The position numbers and the translations under genes are program-made. The notes beneath the pieces are model-generated. The model had not been told where the DNA came from. It did no database searches and saw only the letters and a list, made by a program, of their open reading frames with translations. Shown one piece after another: positions 1 to 8,316 of a stretch of 40,877 bases of DNA; position 1 is the stretch's first letter, and each line of letters opens with the position of its first letter. This DNA is from Cohaesibacter marisflavi. GTDB lineage: Bacteria > Pseudomonadota > Alphaproteobacteria > Rhizobiales > Cohaesibacteraceae. The stretch is from contig NZ_FOVR01000020.1 of assembly GCF_900115225.1 (NCBI RefSeq), positions 1 to 40,877 of the forward strand, read 5' to 3'.

Positions 1-309
1 AAGTGCCCGAAAGATACCGTCCACCGCCAGGTGAAGTATCTCAACAATGTTGTCGAGGCCGATCATGGCAAGTTGAAGCAATTGATCAGGCCTGTTCGTG
101 GGTTCAAAACGATGAAAACAGCGTATGCGACCATCAAGGGATTTGAGGTTATGCGCGCCTTGAGAAAGGGGCAGGCCAATCATTTCAATCTCTCAAATGA
201 CATCCTTGGAGAAGCTCGGATTGTCGAGCGGGCCTTTGGTGTTGGTCCGGGAGCTATAGCAGAGGCTATCACTCTGCTCGAGAAAAGAGCATCGAGCTCT
301 ATGGCCTAA
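1..309 (+). CDS. IS6-family transposase, C-terminal part
   Basis: The open frame enters from the window edge and ends at 309, giving about 102 residues. It contains the end of the DDE catalytic domain: YLNN followed by VEADHGKLK carries the final catalytic acidic residue, and GFKTMKTAYATIKGFE plus ALRKGQ are the usual C-terminal IS6 blocks. The GTG at 31 is only an internal codon, because the frame is open upstream to base 1. The protein matches the copy at the right edge. Gene function is DNA transposition through cointegrates, as known for the family. Confidence 0.9.
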   Translation, partial: KCPKDTVHRQVKYLNNVVEADHGKLKQLIRPVRGFKTMKTAYATIKGFEVMRALRKGQANHFNLSNDILGEARIVERAFGVGPGAIAEAITLLEKRASSSMA

Positions 310-363
310 GTGGCAGCCGGGCTGAGCCTCTCGACTGCTCCTCAGAGTTTTTGCAACAGAGCC
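1..363 (+). mobile_element. IS6-family insertion sequence, right part (left window edge)
   Basis: The element runs off the window. Its inner end at 353-363 reads, on the complement, GGCTCTGTTGCAAAAA, the GG(C/T)-TGTTGCAAA type of terminal repeat typical of the IS6/IS26 group. Bases 16-363 are repeated in inverted orientation at 40530-40877. The insertion cuts a TonB-dependent receptor gene whose remaining part lies at 364-670. No target duplication can be tested because the outer end is missing. Confidence 0.9.
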
Positions 364-670
364 TGCGGATATGCAGGTCGGAGAATATCGTGTCCAGCTC
401 ATCGACGCTTGTAATATCCTGCTCTTGCAATTCTTCGCTATTGGCAACAGCGATATCGGCAACCACATCAAATGCGTTCTCGACGCGTTTGGTTGCGGCA
501 ACGACAATCCTCTCAAGATGATATATCGCATCGTCATCCACGTCTTCTATTTCTTGCGCGAAGGCAGCCTCTCCCATCGTAGGGGCCAGAGAAGCGCCCA
601 TGCAAACGCATCCAAGTGCGAACAGAGAAGTGCTGGTTTTGAGAAAGTGACATACCATTTTATTGCCCAT
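364..670 (-). pseudogene. TonB-dependent receptor, N-terminal fragment cut by IS6
   Basis: About 102 residues remain. A signal peptide with a hydrophobic core and an A-F-A-Q-E type cleavage region covers roughly residues 1-40. It is followed by IVVAATKRVENAFDV and a stretch typical of the start of a TonB plug domain (SVDELDTIFSDLHI). The reading frame then enters the IS6 element at 363, so the rest of the plug and the whole barrel are missing. In the family this protein would bind a ferric siderophore or other chelate in the outer membrane. The start may be 670 or the ATG at 658. The divergent AraC-type gene at 919 resembles regulators that control such receptors, so this was probably a regulator-receptor pair. 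The fragment cannot be functional. Confidence 0.75.
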
Positions 671-918
671 TCCGGTCCGTGTTACTAATCGTAGAAAGCC
701 TGTCCTTCCTTGAGAGGGGCAGAAGCATGGCTCTATGCATATGAGTTTTCGGTCTTTCCAGCCACCTCAATACAGATTTTAGCCACCCTGATCCGGAAAA
801 ACTTGAGTTAGTAATACATATTTTCATACAATGTGATTGCCAGCCTGTTTTCTGGCAACGAAAAGCCTGCCTCCAAGCATGCTTTTGAAGTTCAACATTT
901 CATAAATCAGGATGAAAT
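671..918. promoter_or_regulatory. Divergent intergenic region between receptor remnant and AraC gene
   Basis: This 248-bp AT-rich stretch separates two divergent genes and must hold both promoters. I could not identify a convincing Fur box or AraC direct repeat by eye. The run around 805-835 (GAGTTAGTAATACATATTTT) is AT-rich and promoter-like, but I cannot define boxes. Confidence 0.35.
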
Positions 919-1917
919 ATGGCAATTCAGATTCGCCAGCGCTCGTTAGTTCAAGCGCTTGACTACCAGCTTCCTGAAGGACATTCAGAGATTCGGCTGC
1001 TGCAAAAATACACTATGTCCAACGGTTTCCTGAACCGCTATGGCATTCGAGACGGCATGGAACTGCTGGTGTTTGATTTTACGGTCGAGAAACAGGTCGA
1101 GGAGAGAGTTATCGCACCAGGTGGCTTGCTGCTGGCATATGTTGTCAAGGGCGATGGACAAATCGCACTCTGGCCCCGAGGCTCGGAACATCCCAAAGCC
1201 ATCACCTACCGAAAGGATCTGTCGATCATCGCCAAATCGAGAGAGCCGATGGAGGCACATTCGTCCATTCGACCTTCCATACGATTTTGTGGAGTTGAAA
1301 TTCGGCTCGACGGAGCATTTCTTCAACGCAGCGGCATAGAGGCGATGCTCGACGACCTTGATGAAACGCATCCATGGTCACTATTGTCTGGTGAGGGGAT
1401 ATGGATCGGCGAGCGCGAGACACCAGGACAGATTGACGAGTTTGTTCAACTTGTTCTAGCAAGCGCGGGGTCATCTGTACAAGATGATTTTGTCATTGAA
1501 GCCAGAGCGCTCGATATGTTGCGCCTGACACTAGGAGCCCTCAAACCGAATGGGCCATCGAGCACGCGGGCGCAGATAAAATCACAATCCCTGAAACAAA
1601 AGGTCGAAGAGGTCAAGCATCTCCTGCAAACGGATCTGACACGCCCGTGGGCAATCAAAACGCTGGCAAGGGAAGTTGGGCTCAGTGAAAAGAAACTGCA
1701 ACAGGAATTTAAGCGCCTTTCGGGGTTGTCCGTTTATCGCTATTTGCAAAAAACACGTCTTGAAGAAGCACATATGCTAATCACGGAGCGTGGACTAAGT
1801 GTTACCGAATCCGCATTCCGGGTCGGCTATTCCAATCCAAGCCGCTTTTCTGAGCTCTTTAAACGCCAATTCGGAATAAAACCCTCTGAATTATGGCCGT
1901 CGGGTCAAACCGATTGA
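919..1917 (+). CDS. AraC-family transcriptional regulator (PchR-like)
   Basis: The protein has 332 residues. The C-terminal hundred or so form two helix-turn-helix units: TLAREVGLSEKKLQQEFKR, then a linker with LQKTRLEEAHMLI, and SVTESAFRVGYSNPSRFSELFKRQFG, the AraC signature. The N-terminal two thirds is a ligand-sensing region not clearly recognisable by eye. Size and layout resemble PchR/YbtA-type regulators, which respond to siderophores and drive the neighbouring TonB receptor gene. That role is inferred from the divergent receptor remnant. With the receptor destroyed by IS6, this regulator may have lost its local target. It is convergent with the minus-strand operon that ends at 2026. 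Confidence 0.85.
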   Translation: MAIQIRQRSLVQALDYQLPEGHSEIRLLQKYTMSNGFLNRYGIRDGMELLVFDFTVEKQVEERVIAPGGLLLAYVVKGDGQIALWPRGSEHPKAITYRKDLSIIAKSREPMEAHSSIRPSIRFCGVEIRLDGAFLQRSGIEAMLDDLDETHPWSLLSGEGIWIGERETPGQIDEFVQLVLASAGSSVQDDFVIEARALDMLRLTLGALKPNGPSSTRAQIKSQSLKQKVEEVKHLLQTDLTRPWAIKTLAREVGLSEKKLQQEFKRLSGLSVYRYLQKTRLEEAHMLITERGLSVTESAFRVGYSNPSRFSELFKRQFGIKPSELWPSGQTD

Positions 1918-2025
1918 GTGGAGGCAGGCCTAAGCGAAGCTGCAAACCGACCGCATACGAAAGACAGGCAAGCCTGAGAAATTCTGACATTCTGGCGAAG
2001 AGATCTCCACCGAATTTGATGACAT

Positions 2026-3072
2026 CTAGAAAGCGTTAGCGGATTGGTGGTCCCGGTTTTGTTCATATCCACGTAGATACCGGTCGTGGGCAATATGATC
2101 GAGCATGATCATTGTGCCGGTTTCGACGATAAATTGCTCCGCGGCATCGGCGTTGACAATAACAGCTCCGCTGATTTCATTGATATCATCACCAAGGAGA
2201 AACGGGCAAAGAGGAGCGCTGGGTCCTACAAGCATTCGGTGTGGCACCATGTGGCTTGACTGCAGGATTGGTTCCAGACTGCCATTCATCATGGTCTGGG
2301 CGGTTATCGCCAGTTTCTGTGCTGTCTTGTAAGCTTGAGGGGCTTCTTCAACCGAGATATCCCCCGGCTTTGGTTCGCGTTCGACAATTTTAGCAGCAGG
2401 CAATCTCTTAGCGGCACCTCTGAAGCCGCCGATTATGATCACCCCATCCCCAGGCGCTTCGATTGCTGAAAGACCACCGCTCTCTAAAAATATGCCCGAC
2501 TGGATCTCCATCGCTTCCTCGCGGTTCCAGAAGGCATTCACCGCAGCCAACCCAACAGAGCGGCGCAGCGTGTCACTTGAGCATAGATCGGCGGCGAGTT
2601 CCGAGAGGCTTTTACCTCCAAATCCTTCTCTTGGGCGGATGGTTCGCGCCCCTTCTGTGCCTCGCATCGGACTGCGCGCGATGCCGCAGAGACCTCCTGC
2701 GCGCACCATGGTCCAGTTGAAACCGACAATCACCTTGTCGACGATATGCTCACCGGTAACACTGTCTGCCAGCATCCGCTCCATTCTGCCGCCACCAAGG
2801 GAGGCCAGAATAGCATAACCATCTGGGCTAATTGCGTTATGCTGCAGGCATTCTTCTTTGCTTTTGCATAGAATGATTGCTGCCTGCCCCATAGAAGGCT
2901 TAGAATAAGGCCCGACAATCACTATTTGTGCCTGCCTGCCGCCAATCCGCCAGCCAAAGCCACGCAATTGCATCAGAGCTTGATCTAACAGCGCTTGATT
3001 CTTATCCTCAGTAACATCAACGGCAACAGAGCCACATAAACCTGGTGAGTTGGGTTTTTTATGATTATTCAT
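2026..3072 (-). CDS. DUF4213/DUF364 putative heavy-metal-chelation protein
   Basis: The protein has 348 residues. The middle part (about 105-175) has the DUF4213 pattern (VGFNWTMVRAGG, LCGIARSP, then a conserved helix ending SVGLAAVNAFW). The C-terminal half (about 205-320) has the DUF364 pattern: VIIIGGF, IVEREPKPGDIS, ITAQTMMNGSLEPIL and VGPSAPLCPFL. These families are listed as putative heavy-metal chelation domains, but no reaction is established to my knowledge. There is no signal peptide, so it is probably cytoplasmic. An AAAGGG site precedes the ATG. It is the last gene of the importer operon, 18 nt after the cupin gene. Placement with a transporter suggests it handles the imported substrate or its metal; this is inference. 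Confidence 0.8.
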   Translation of the reverse strand: MNNHKKPNSPGLCGSVAVDVTEDKNQALLDQALMQLRGFGWRIGGRQAQIVIVGPYSKPSMGQAAIILCKSKEECLQHNAISPDGYAILASLGGGRMERMLADSVTGEHIVDKVIVGFNWTMVRAGGLCGIARSPMRGTEGARTIRPREGFGGKSLSELAADLCSSDTLRRSVGLAAVNAFWNREEAMEIQSGIFLESGGLSAIEAPGDGVIIIGGFRGAAKRLPAAKIVEREPKPGDISVEEAPQAYKTAQKLAITAQTMMNGSLEPILQSSHMVPHRMLVGPSAPLCPFLLGDDINEISGAVIVNADAAEQFIVETGTMIMLDHIAHDRYLRGYEQNRDHQSANAF

Positions 3073-3090
3073 CGAGGTGCCCTTTAGCGC

Positions 3091-3459
3091 CTATTCTGGC
3101 TTCCATTGATATTTTTTGTCTTCCATCTTCACCACGGTGAGTAGAAACTTGAATGCTTCGACAGCTTTCAACCCATGGGGTATTTCTGCTGGCATAATAA
3201 TGGTCTCCCCGGCTTTGACGATCTGCGCAACGCCATCAATGGTAATCTCTACTGAACCTTCTAGAATCTGCGCCATTGCATCTCCCGTTGCTGAGTGCGT
3301 GCTCAGACCTTCACCTTTGTCGATTGCAAAAAGAGTCATACCAACAGACTGTTTCTGCGTCAGTGTTATGCTAGCGACCTTGCTGGGTTTGTAGTCAATC
3401 AAGTCAGCAAGGACATGTATTTGGGAATGCTCTATATTCTTGATGAGGTGCTCGCTCAT
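3091..3459 (-). CDS. Cupin-domain protein
   Basis: The protein has 122 residues and a single small beta-barrel cupin. The first motif region is GLSTHSATGDAMAQILEG, the second is KAGETIIMPAEIPHG. One histidine is present in each motif, but the full metal-binding set of the classical cupin (two His and a Glu in motif 1) is not complete. A good AAGGA site precedes the ATG. The gene is 9 nt downstream of a second, shorter cupin gene that looks like a paralogue. Small cupins of this type bind or sense small ligands or metals; the exact role here is unknown. Position in the operon implies a link to the imported substrate. Confidence 0.8.
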   Translation of the reverse strand: MSEHLIKNIEHSQIHVLADLIDYKPSKVASITLTQKQSVGMTLFAIDKGEGLSTHSATGDAMAQILEGSVEITIDGVAQIVKAGETIIMPAEIPHGLKAVEAFKFLLTVVKMEDKKYQWKPE

Positions 3460-3468
3460 TGTTTTTCC

Positions 3469-3804
3469 TTAATCGTTGAGGGTAAGTTTCAGCATTTTGA
3501 AAGCTTTTCCACCTCCAATAGAATGCCCCTTGTGGGCGGCGACAGCGAAGATATCTCCAGCCTTTAAAGACACGTCCTTGCCATCAATGGAGATATTGGT
3601 TTCTCCTTTGAGAAGCAGATAAAAGGTGTCGCCCAGATAAGATTCCTCGCTGACTATTTCTCCATCCGCGAAGGTGAAAAGGGAGATATCGACGTGATCT
3701 GAATTCGAAAGCGCCATGCTAACCACCTGATTGGGCTCACATTCAATCAAGGAAGTGATGCTTTCAGGATTTTGGGACGGGAGATTTTTTAAAAGCTTCA
3801 TCAT
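3469..3804 (-). CDS. Cupin-like protein with degenerate metal site
   Basis: The protein has 111 residues. It aligns by eye with the neighbouring 122-residue cupin: both have a related N-terminal segment (SLIECEPNQVVSMAL against LIDYKPSKVASITL), a central GDTFYLLLKGETNISIDG and a SLKAGDIFAVAAHKGH motif 2. Motif 1 has no histidine, so the usual metal site is lost and a ligand-binding or structural role is more likely. The start overlaps the stop of the ATPase gene (ATGA at 3804-3801), showing translational coupling. A second ATG follows directly (MM), so the start may be one codon later. Confidence 0.75.
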   Translation of the reverse strand: MMKLLKNLPSQNPESITSLIECEPNQVVSMALSNSDHVDISLFTFADGEIVSEESYLGDTFYLLLKGETNISIDGKDVSLKAGDIFAVAAHKGHSIGGGKAFKMLKLTLND

Positions 3805-4433
3805 ATACTCTTGTCTGCTAGAAGGAGTTGGCCGCCGCTAATTTCATAGGTGTATTTTACGATGTCGGCCAGTTCATTGCGATTATGTGTCACATATATA
3901 ACGGCCATGTCAGGGCGCTGCCGGATCATCCGTTTTAAGTCTGCCAATATACTTGAGCGGCGTGAGCTATCCAGCGCGCTCAGAGGCTCGTCCAGCAGTA
4001 AGATGTCCGGTTCGATGGCGAAGGCTCTAGCGATAGATACACGCTGGCACATGCCCCCACTCAATTGTTTAGGAAAGTAATGTGTAGCCTTTTCCAAGCC
4101 CACGTCGGTTAATGCCTTTCGTGCTCGCTGTTTCATGTTCGATTGCGAAGATTTATCGGATGTTGCCTCCAATGCGAAAAGAACATTTTCCAGAGCCGTT
4201 TTCCATGGCAGCAATCGATGATCTTGAAACACATAGCCGATGTGATCGCTTGCTGTTCCACAGCCCCCCCTATCGGGTTGTATGACTTTTGCAATCAAAC
4301 CAAGGATCGTCGACTTTCCGGATCCTGAAGGGCCAAGCAAACCCACCACATCACCCTTATTCAGGTTAAGACAGATATCCTGCAATACCACTTTGCTTCC
4401 ATAGGATTTGCTAGCATGGTTCAGTTGGATCAT
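3801..4433 (-). CDS. ABC transporter ATP-binding protein (NitT/TauT type)
   Basis: The protein has 210 residues from the ATG at 4433. Motifs seen in order: Walker A GPSGSGKST (about 34-42), Q-loop VFQDHRLLPWKT, signature LSGGMCQRVSIARAF, Walker B ILLLDEPLSALD and the switch histidine in YVTHNRNE. The LPWKT form of the Q-loop region is typical of the nitrate/sulfonate/taurine importer group. The open frame extends 31 codons upstream, but 4433 is preferred because ATGA (4433-4430) overlaps the permease stop. At 210 residues it is slightly short for the group (usually about 240-260), lacking some C-terminal sequence. It would energise the permease at 4430-5209. Confidence 0.9.
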   Translation of the reverse strand: MIQLNHASKSYGSKVVLQDICLNLNKGDVVGLLGPSGSGKSTILGLIAKVIQPDRGGCGTASDHIGYVFQDHRLLPWKTALENVLFALEATSDKSSQSNMKQRARKALTDVGLEKATHYFPKQLSGGMCQRVSIARAFAIEPDILLLDEPLSALDSSRRSSILADLKRMIRQRPDMAVIYVTHNRNELADIVKYTYEISGGQLLLADKSI

Positions 4434-5209
4434 TCTTGTTCTCTCCAATGCTGCAGATGCCTTTTTAATGGAGCGAACAATAGTCCATTTATGCCTCCAC
4501 CAAGGAAAAGGCAGACAAGAATCCATGCAAACAAGGCTGGTGTGTCAATATTAGCGCGCGCTAGTGAAAAGGCATGGCCAATGCCCTTGCTAGCACCCAA
4601 CACTTCAGCCAACACAACAATGCGAATTCCCATTCCCGCAGATAGGCCCATCGCTGCGAAAAGTGGACCATACACGCCCGGGAGATATACTTGCCGGATC
4701 ATCTGGCTGTGACTTGCATGATAGACCTGAGCCATTTCGATCAAGCCTTCATCAATAGCCTTAATGCCTGCAATCGTGTTGGCATAGATCAATGGAAAAA
4801 TGAGCAAGCTTGTGACGAAGATTGTCTGTAAACTGCCCATGCCAAACCAGATCATGCTTACCATTACCAGCACCACAGGAGGCAAGGTCATCAAAATCCA
4901 GTTGAGCGGTTCGAGCAGCCATTTCACCCGCTCTTCAAAACCAGCCCAAATTCCTAGAACCAATCCCATCAAAGCTCCCAAAAACAGGCTGACAACGAAA
5001 CGATACAAGGTGATCCCAAAATGACCCCAGAATTCGTTCTCATTCAGGAGCCGCAAAAGCCCGACCCCGGTCTGCAGGGGAGAGGCGATGACAAGATCGC
5101 TAAAGAGTAAAGAAAACAGCCACCAAACTATAATCAGAATGACTACGCCAATACAGCCCCAGATTTTCCGGGATGTCATGACGCGAACGCCATTTGTTTG
5201 TAAAAACAT
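4430..5209 (-). CDS. ABC transporter permease (NitT/TauT type)
   Basis: The protein has 259 residues with about six membrane segments, the first near residues 15-38. The cytoplasmic loop DEGLIEMAQVYHASHSQMIR followed by VYLPGVYGPLF is the EAA-type coupling motif that docks on the ATPase. It belongs to the SsuC/TauC/NrtB-like permeases. No strong ribosome site precedes the ATG at 5209; an internal ATG at 5179 (MTSRKIWG) is an alternative start. It overlaps the ATPase gene by 4 nt and follows the binding-protein gene by 33 nt. The substrate cannot be read from the sequence. Confidence 0.88.
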   Translation of the reverse strand: MFLQTNGVRVMTSRKIWGCIGVVILIIVWWLFSLLFSDLVIASPLQTGVGLLRLLNENEFWGHFGITLYRFVVSLFLGALMGLVLGIWAGFEERVKWLLEPLNWILMTLPPVVLVMVSMIWFGMGSLQTIFVTSLLIFPLIYANTIAGIKAIDEGLIEMAQVYHASHSQMIRQVYLPGVYGPLFAAMGLSAGMGIRIVVLAEVLGASKGIGHAFSLARANIDTPALFAWILVCLFLGGGINGLLFAPLKRHLQHWREQE

Positions 5210-5242
5210 GATTTAAGTATGTCCACAATTGTTGGTGCCGCG

Positions 5243-6214
5243 TCAGGGATAATAGAAGCCGGCATCAGGAAGTTCGCCGCCGATGGATTTAGGATTAAGA
5301 GCCTTGAAAGCGTCGAACATATTCTCTATTTCTTCCTTGACTTTGCCGGATTTGATGGCTTCGAATTGGGTATATTTGAGGCTTTCCTCAAAGGACTCAG
5401 CATTGATGCCTTCAACATATTTGACAGCTAGTTCAGAGGCTTCCTTAGGATGAGACACTGTCCATTTCACCGCTTCTTCATATGCTTTGGAAAAAACTTC
5501 AACTGCATTAGGATTCTGGAGTATAGAGGGTAAAGCCACGACGCCTGCATTAGGGAAACGATCCTGCCAACCATCGATCTTGCCGAGTTCTTTCTGGATA
5601 TCGATAACGCGTCTGAACTCTTTTCCTTTGCTTTTGCCTTTCATAATGACCATGGAGGAAACAGGCTCAATCAACAGCGCATTCTTGACCTGCCCCGCCA
5701 GCAGACCCATAACGATATCAAGAGGTGAGGCAACATACTGCACATCAAAATCCGTCATTGGATCGAGGCCTTGATGCTTGGCAATTGTCTGAAAGACTAA
5801 ATCAGGTTGATCTCCACGGAACGGTACATAAATCTGTTGACCCTTCAGGTCTGAAAGGCTGGAGACCTTCACATCCTGACTGACGATATACATAACGCCC
5901 CAGATGGAAACATCCACCAACTTCAGCTTCACGCCCTTGTTATAGAAAAGAGAGGCCACGTTCGAAGGAACGGAAGCAAAATCAACTTCTCCCGTGGTCA
6001 TCATCGCCCGTAATTGATCGGGGTTATTCCATATTTTTAGTTCGGTTTTTTCGGCAATCTCACTGAGCAAGCCATTATCCAGAATATAGGCCATCGGCAT
6101 AACAAGCGGCGCGAAGGGGCTAGCCAGAACGATTTTGTCAGCGCGAGCTTGCGCCTGATTGCTGAAAGATATCAGAATAGAAACAATCATGGCCGATAAG
6201 TAGCGGTACTTCAT
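5243..6214 (-). CDS. Periplasmic substrate-binding protein of ABC importer
   Basis: The protein has 323 residues from the ATG at 6214 (an upstream in-frame GTG at 6232 is possible but has no ribosome site). Residues 1-25 form a Sec signal peptide (MKYRYLSAMIVSILISF, then QAQARA). The body is a NitT/TauT-type two-lobed binding protein: KIWNNPDQLRAMMTTGEVDF, LKGQQIYVPFRGDQPDLVFQ and a final IGGELPDAGFYYP. It is clearly paralogous to the Tat-exported binding protein at 10053-11057, with the same motifs in the same order. First gene of its operon (binding protein, permease, ATPase, two cupins, DUF364). A TTG-N8-CAA box lies about 120 bp upstream. Confidence 0.88.
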   Translation of the reverse strand: MKYRYLSAMIVSILISFSNQAQARADKIVLASPFAPLVMPMAYILDNGLLSEIAEKTELKIWNNPDQLRAMMTTGEVDFASVPSNVASLFYNKGVKLKLVDVSIWGVMYIVSQDVKVSSLSDLKGQQIYVPFRGDQPDLVFQTIAKHQGLDPMTDFDVQYVASPLDIVMGLLAGQVKNALLIEPVSSMVIMKGKSKGKEFRRVIDIQKELGKIDGWQDRFPNAGVVALPSILQNPNAVEVFSKAYEEAVKWTVSHPKEASELAVKYVEGINAESFEESLKYTQFEAIKSGKVKEEIENMFDAFKALNPKSIGGELPDAGFYYP

Positions 6215-6332
6215 AACATTTTTCTCGTTCACAGAATATGAAAACGTCGAAACTTAAGCTCATGAATGTCTTGGAGACACTTAAAGCTGAAATCAGACGG
6301 CCTAATTGTGGTATATGGAACTCAAGAAAAAA

Positions 6333-6346
6333 TTGTTGAAAGTCAA
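6333..6346. promoter_or_regulatory. Candidate FNR/NnrR-type box
   Basis: TTGTTGAAAGTCAA fits TTG-N8-CAA, with a perfect right half (GTCAA) and an imperfect left half. It lies between the divergent binding-protein gene and the DNR-like regulator gene. Placed at -41.5 for the minus-strand operon it would give a start near 6298 with CACAAT as a weak -10. It could also serve the regulator gene. Confidence 0.45.
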
Positions 6347-6500
6347 GTGAAACACGATTATTTGGCACATATCCCGGATAAAGCGTCTTATGATGAGAAA
6401 GACACACCGCGAAGCTGTGCGAACGCGATCTTTCCGTCCCCCCATTAGTGGCGGTCAGGTCTTAGGGCATAGATCTATCACTGCCGGGCATAACTAAACT

Positions 6501-7328
6501 ATGGATGTTTGGATGCTTTATTCTCTCATAGACGACAATGAAATTTCAGCCCTGCGCCATGCTCCGATCTTTCAAGGGCTGAAAGATGAAGTGATTGGGG
6601 AAATTCTTCAAGCCGCACAAGTAAAAGTCTATGAGCGCGATACAAACCTTTTCGTACAGGGTGATCCGGCGGAAGCGATCTACATCATACTCAAAGGCTG
6701 GGTGAAAATTTATCGTATTACTCCAGCCGGAGACGAGGCGCTGGTAAATGTCTTTGCACGCGGGGAAAGTTTTGCCGAAGCCGCTGCTTTCATAAAAGGT
6801 GAATATCCAGCTTCCGGAACGACGGTAACCGATTGTCGGTTGCTCAGGATTTCAGCTCGCCATCTTATTGCAGTGATAAAACGCACACCTGAGGTCGGCC
6901 TTGCGATGCTAGGTGCCAGCTCACAGCGCATTCATATGCTGGTACAGCAAATAGAACAGCTTAAAGCGCACACAGGTGCCCAGCGACTCGCCTCGTTTCT
7001 GCTGTCCCTTACGGAGGCGCGATCAGGTTCTTGTACGTTGGAGCTCCCTTACGACAAAGCGCTGATAGCATCCCGCCTTGGTATCAAGCCAGAAAGCCTC
7101 TCTAGGGCATTCCAGAAATTGCGGGGCTACGGAGTTTCGGTAAAGCGAAATCTCGCTATCATCGAAGATCTGCAAATTCTGGATGAGATGGTGCAGCTGG
7201 AACGTGCTGTTGTCATGCAAAAAAAATTGAGCCCGCCTTCTACCCAGCTAACTAAATTGACCGGAAAACTATCGCCATTTTTTCTTGATGATCGTCAAAA
7301 GATGAATGAGCTACTCAAGTTATCATGA
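6501..7328 (+). CDS. Crp/Fnr-family regulator (DNR/NnrR-like)
   Basis: The protein has 275 residues. An N-terminal cyclic-nucleotide-binding-type beta-roll is seen in LFVQGDPAEAIYIILKGWVKIYR and RGESFAEAAAFI, which closely resemble Pseudomonas DNR. A dimerisation helix follows (IHMLVQQIEQLKAHTGAQRL), then a Crp-type winged helix with LIASRLGIKPESLSRAFQKL as the recognition region. There is no N-terminal cysteine cluster, so it is not an oxygen-sensing FNR; DNR/NnrR proteins sense NO through heme. A C-terminal tail of about 45 residues beyond the usual end is unusual. The start is uncertain: ATG 6501 has no good ribosome site, and ATG 6513 is an alternative. It likely controls nearby NO/denitrification genes, possibly both importer operons. 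Confidence 0.85.
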   Translation: MDVWMLYSLIDDNEISALRHAPIFQGLKDEVIGEILQAAQVKVYERDTNLFVQGDPAEAIYIILKGWVKIYRITPAGDEALVNVFARGESFAEAAAFIKGEYPASGTTVTDCRLLRISARHLIAVIKRTPEVGLAMLGASSQRIHMLVQQIEQLKAHTGAQRLASFLLSLTEARSGSCTLELPYDKALIASRLGIKPESLSRAFQKLRGYGVSVKRNLAIIEDLQILDEMVQLERAVVMQKKLSPPSTQLTKLTGKLSPFFLDDRQKMNELLKLS

Positions 7329-7412
7329 GCTTTTAAGCACTCACTTAACGGGTATACAACGAATCTAAAGCAAACATGCCGTTGATTGGGTGCTGGGAGA
7401 AGGAGGCTATAA

Positions 7413-8249
7413 ATGTCGCAATCCAAAGCACAACTCGAGGAGCAGCCCCGGCAGCCTGCCGAGAGGTTACCTGGTGCAGATCTTAATGAAGCTAAAATGC
7501 CCGGGCATTGGTTACTAGCCCGCATGGGAAAGCGTGTCCTGCGCCCTGGAGGCCGCGAACTAACGCAGCAAATGGTTGATGATCTCAAAATTGACGATAA
7601 AACCGATATCGTCGAACTCGCCCCTGGACTTGGCCTGACAGCACGTCTGTTGCTTGAACGCAAGCCGCGCAGTTACAACGCCGTTGAACGCGACAGCGAT
7701 GCCGCTGCAATTGTCAAAAGACGGCTAGCACAATTCTCTCCGATCAATATTCATATTAGCAACGCGGAGGAAACAGGCCTTAATGATGCGTGCACTGATA
7801 TCGTGCTTGCCGAAGCAATGCTGACGATGAATAACCAAGAACACAAAATCAGAATTGCAAAGGAAGCTTACCGAATATTGCGCAGAGGAGGTCAATACGC
7901 CATCCATGAATTGGCGATTTGCCCTGAAGATGCGGCAGCCGACATCCAAGCAATAATCTCGAAAAGTCTTTCCGAAGCGATACACGTCGGAGCGCGTCCC
8001 TTAACTCGCAATCAATGGTGTACCTGTCTTGAAGAGGCAGGCTTCGTTATCGAGAAGGTCCACACCGCTCCCATGGCCCTCTTGGAACCCAAACGCATCC
8101 TTGCAGACGAGGGATTACTTCGCACAATTCGTTTCTCGCTAAATGTTGTCAAGAGCCCAGAAGCTCGTCGCCGTGTTTTGATGATGAGACGAACATTTAG
8201 ACGCTATCAATCAAATCTGGAAGGAATCGCAATCATCGCCAGGAAATAA
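7413..8249 (+). CDS. Class I SAM-dependent methyltransferase
   Basis: The protein has 278 residues and a strong AAGGAGG site before its ATG. The Rossmann methyltransferase motifs are visible: motif I VELAPGLGLTARLLL (about 69-83), an acidic residue in NAVERDSDAA that would hold the ribose of SAM, DIVLAEAMLTMN as motif IV region, and EAYRILRRGGQYAIHEL as the motif V-VI region. The N-terminal part has MPGHWLLARMGKRVLRPGG, which looks like a substrate-specific lid. It sits between a DNR-like regulator and a YgbA-family gene, so it is probably part of an NO-responsive set. The substrate is unknown. Confidence 0.82.
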   Translation: MSQSKAQLEEQPRQPAERLPGADLNEAKMPGHWLLARMGKRVLRPGGRELTQQMVDDLKIDDKTDIVELAPGLGLTARLLLERKPRSYNAVERDSDAAAIVKRRLAQFSPINIHISNAEETGLNDACTDIVLAEAMLTMNNQEHKIRIAKEAYRILRRGGQYAIHELAICPEDAAADIQAIISKSLSEAIHVGARPLTRNQWCTCLEEAGFVIEKVHTAPMALLEPKRILADEGLLRTIRFSLNVVKSPEARRRVLMMRRTFRRYQSNLEGIAIIARK

Positions 8250-8316
8250 AGGAGACTTCATCCAAAACCGTTCGAAAGGAGGGATTCCCTGACTAGCGCC
8301 TTGGGGGAACCTTTAG

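Noticed and set aside
3801-4526. Longer ATPase form starting at 4526
   Set aside because: The extra 31 residues do not resemble ABC ATPases, and the ATGA overlap at 4433-4430 gives a better start.
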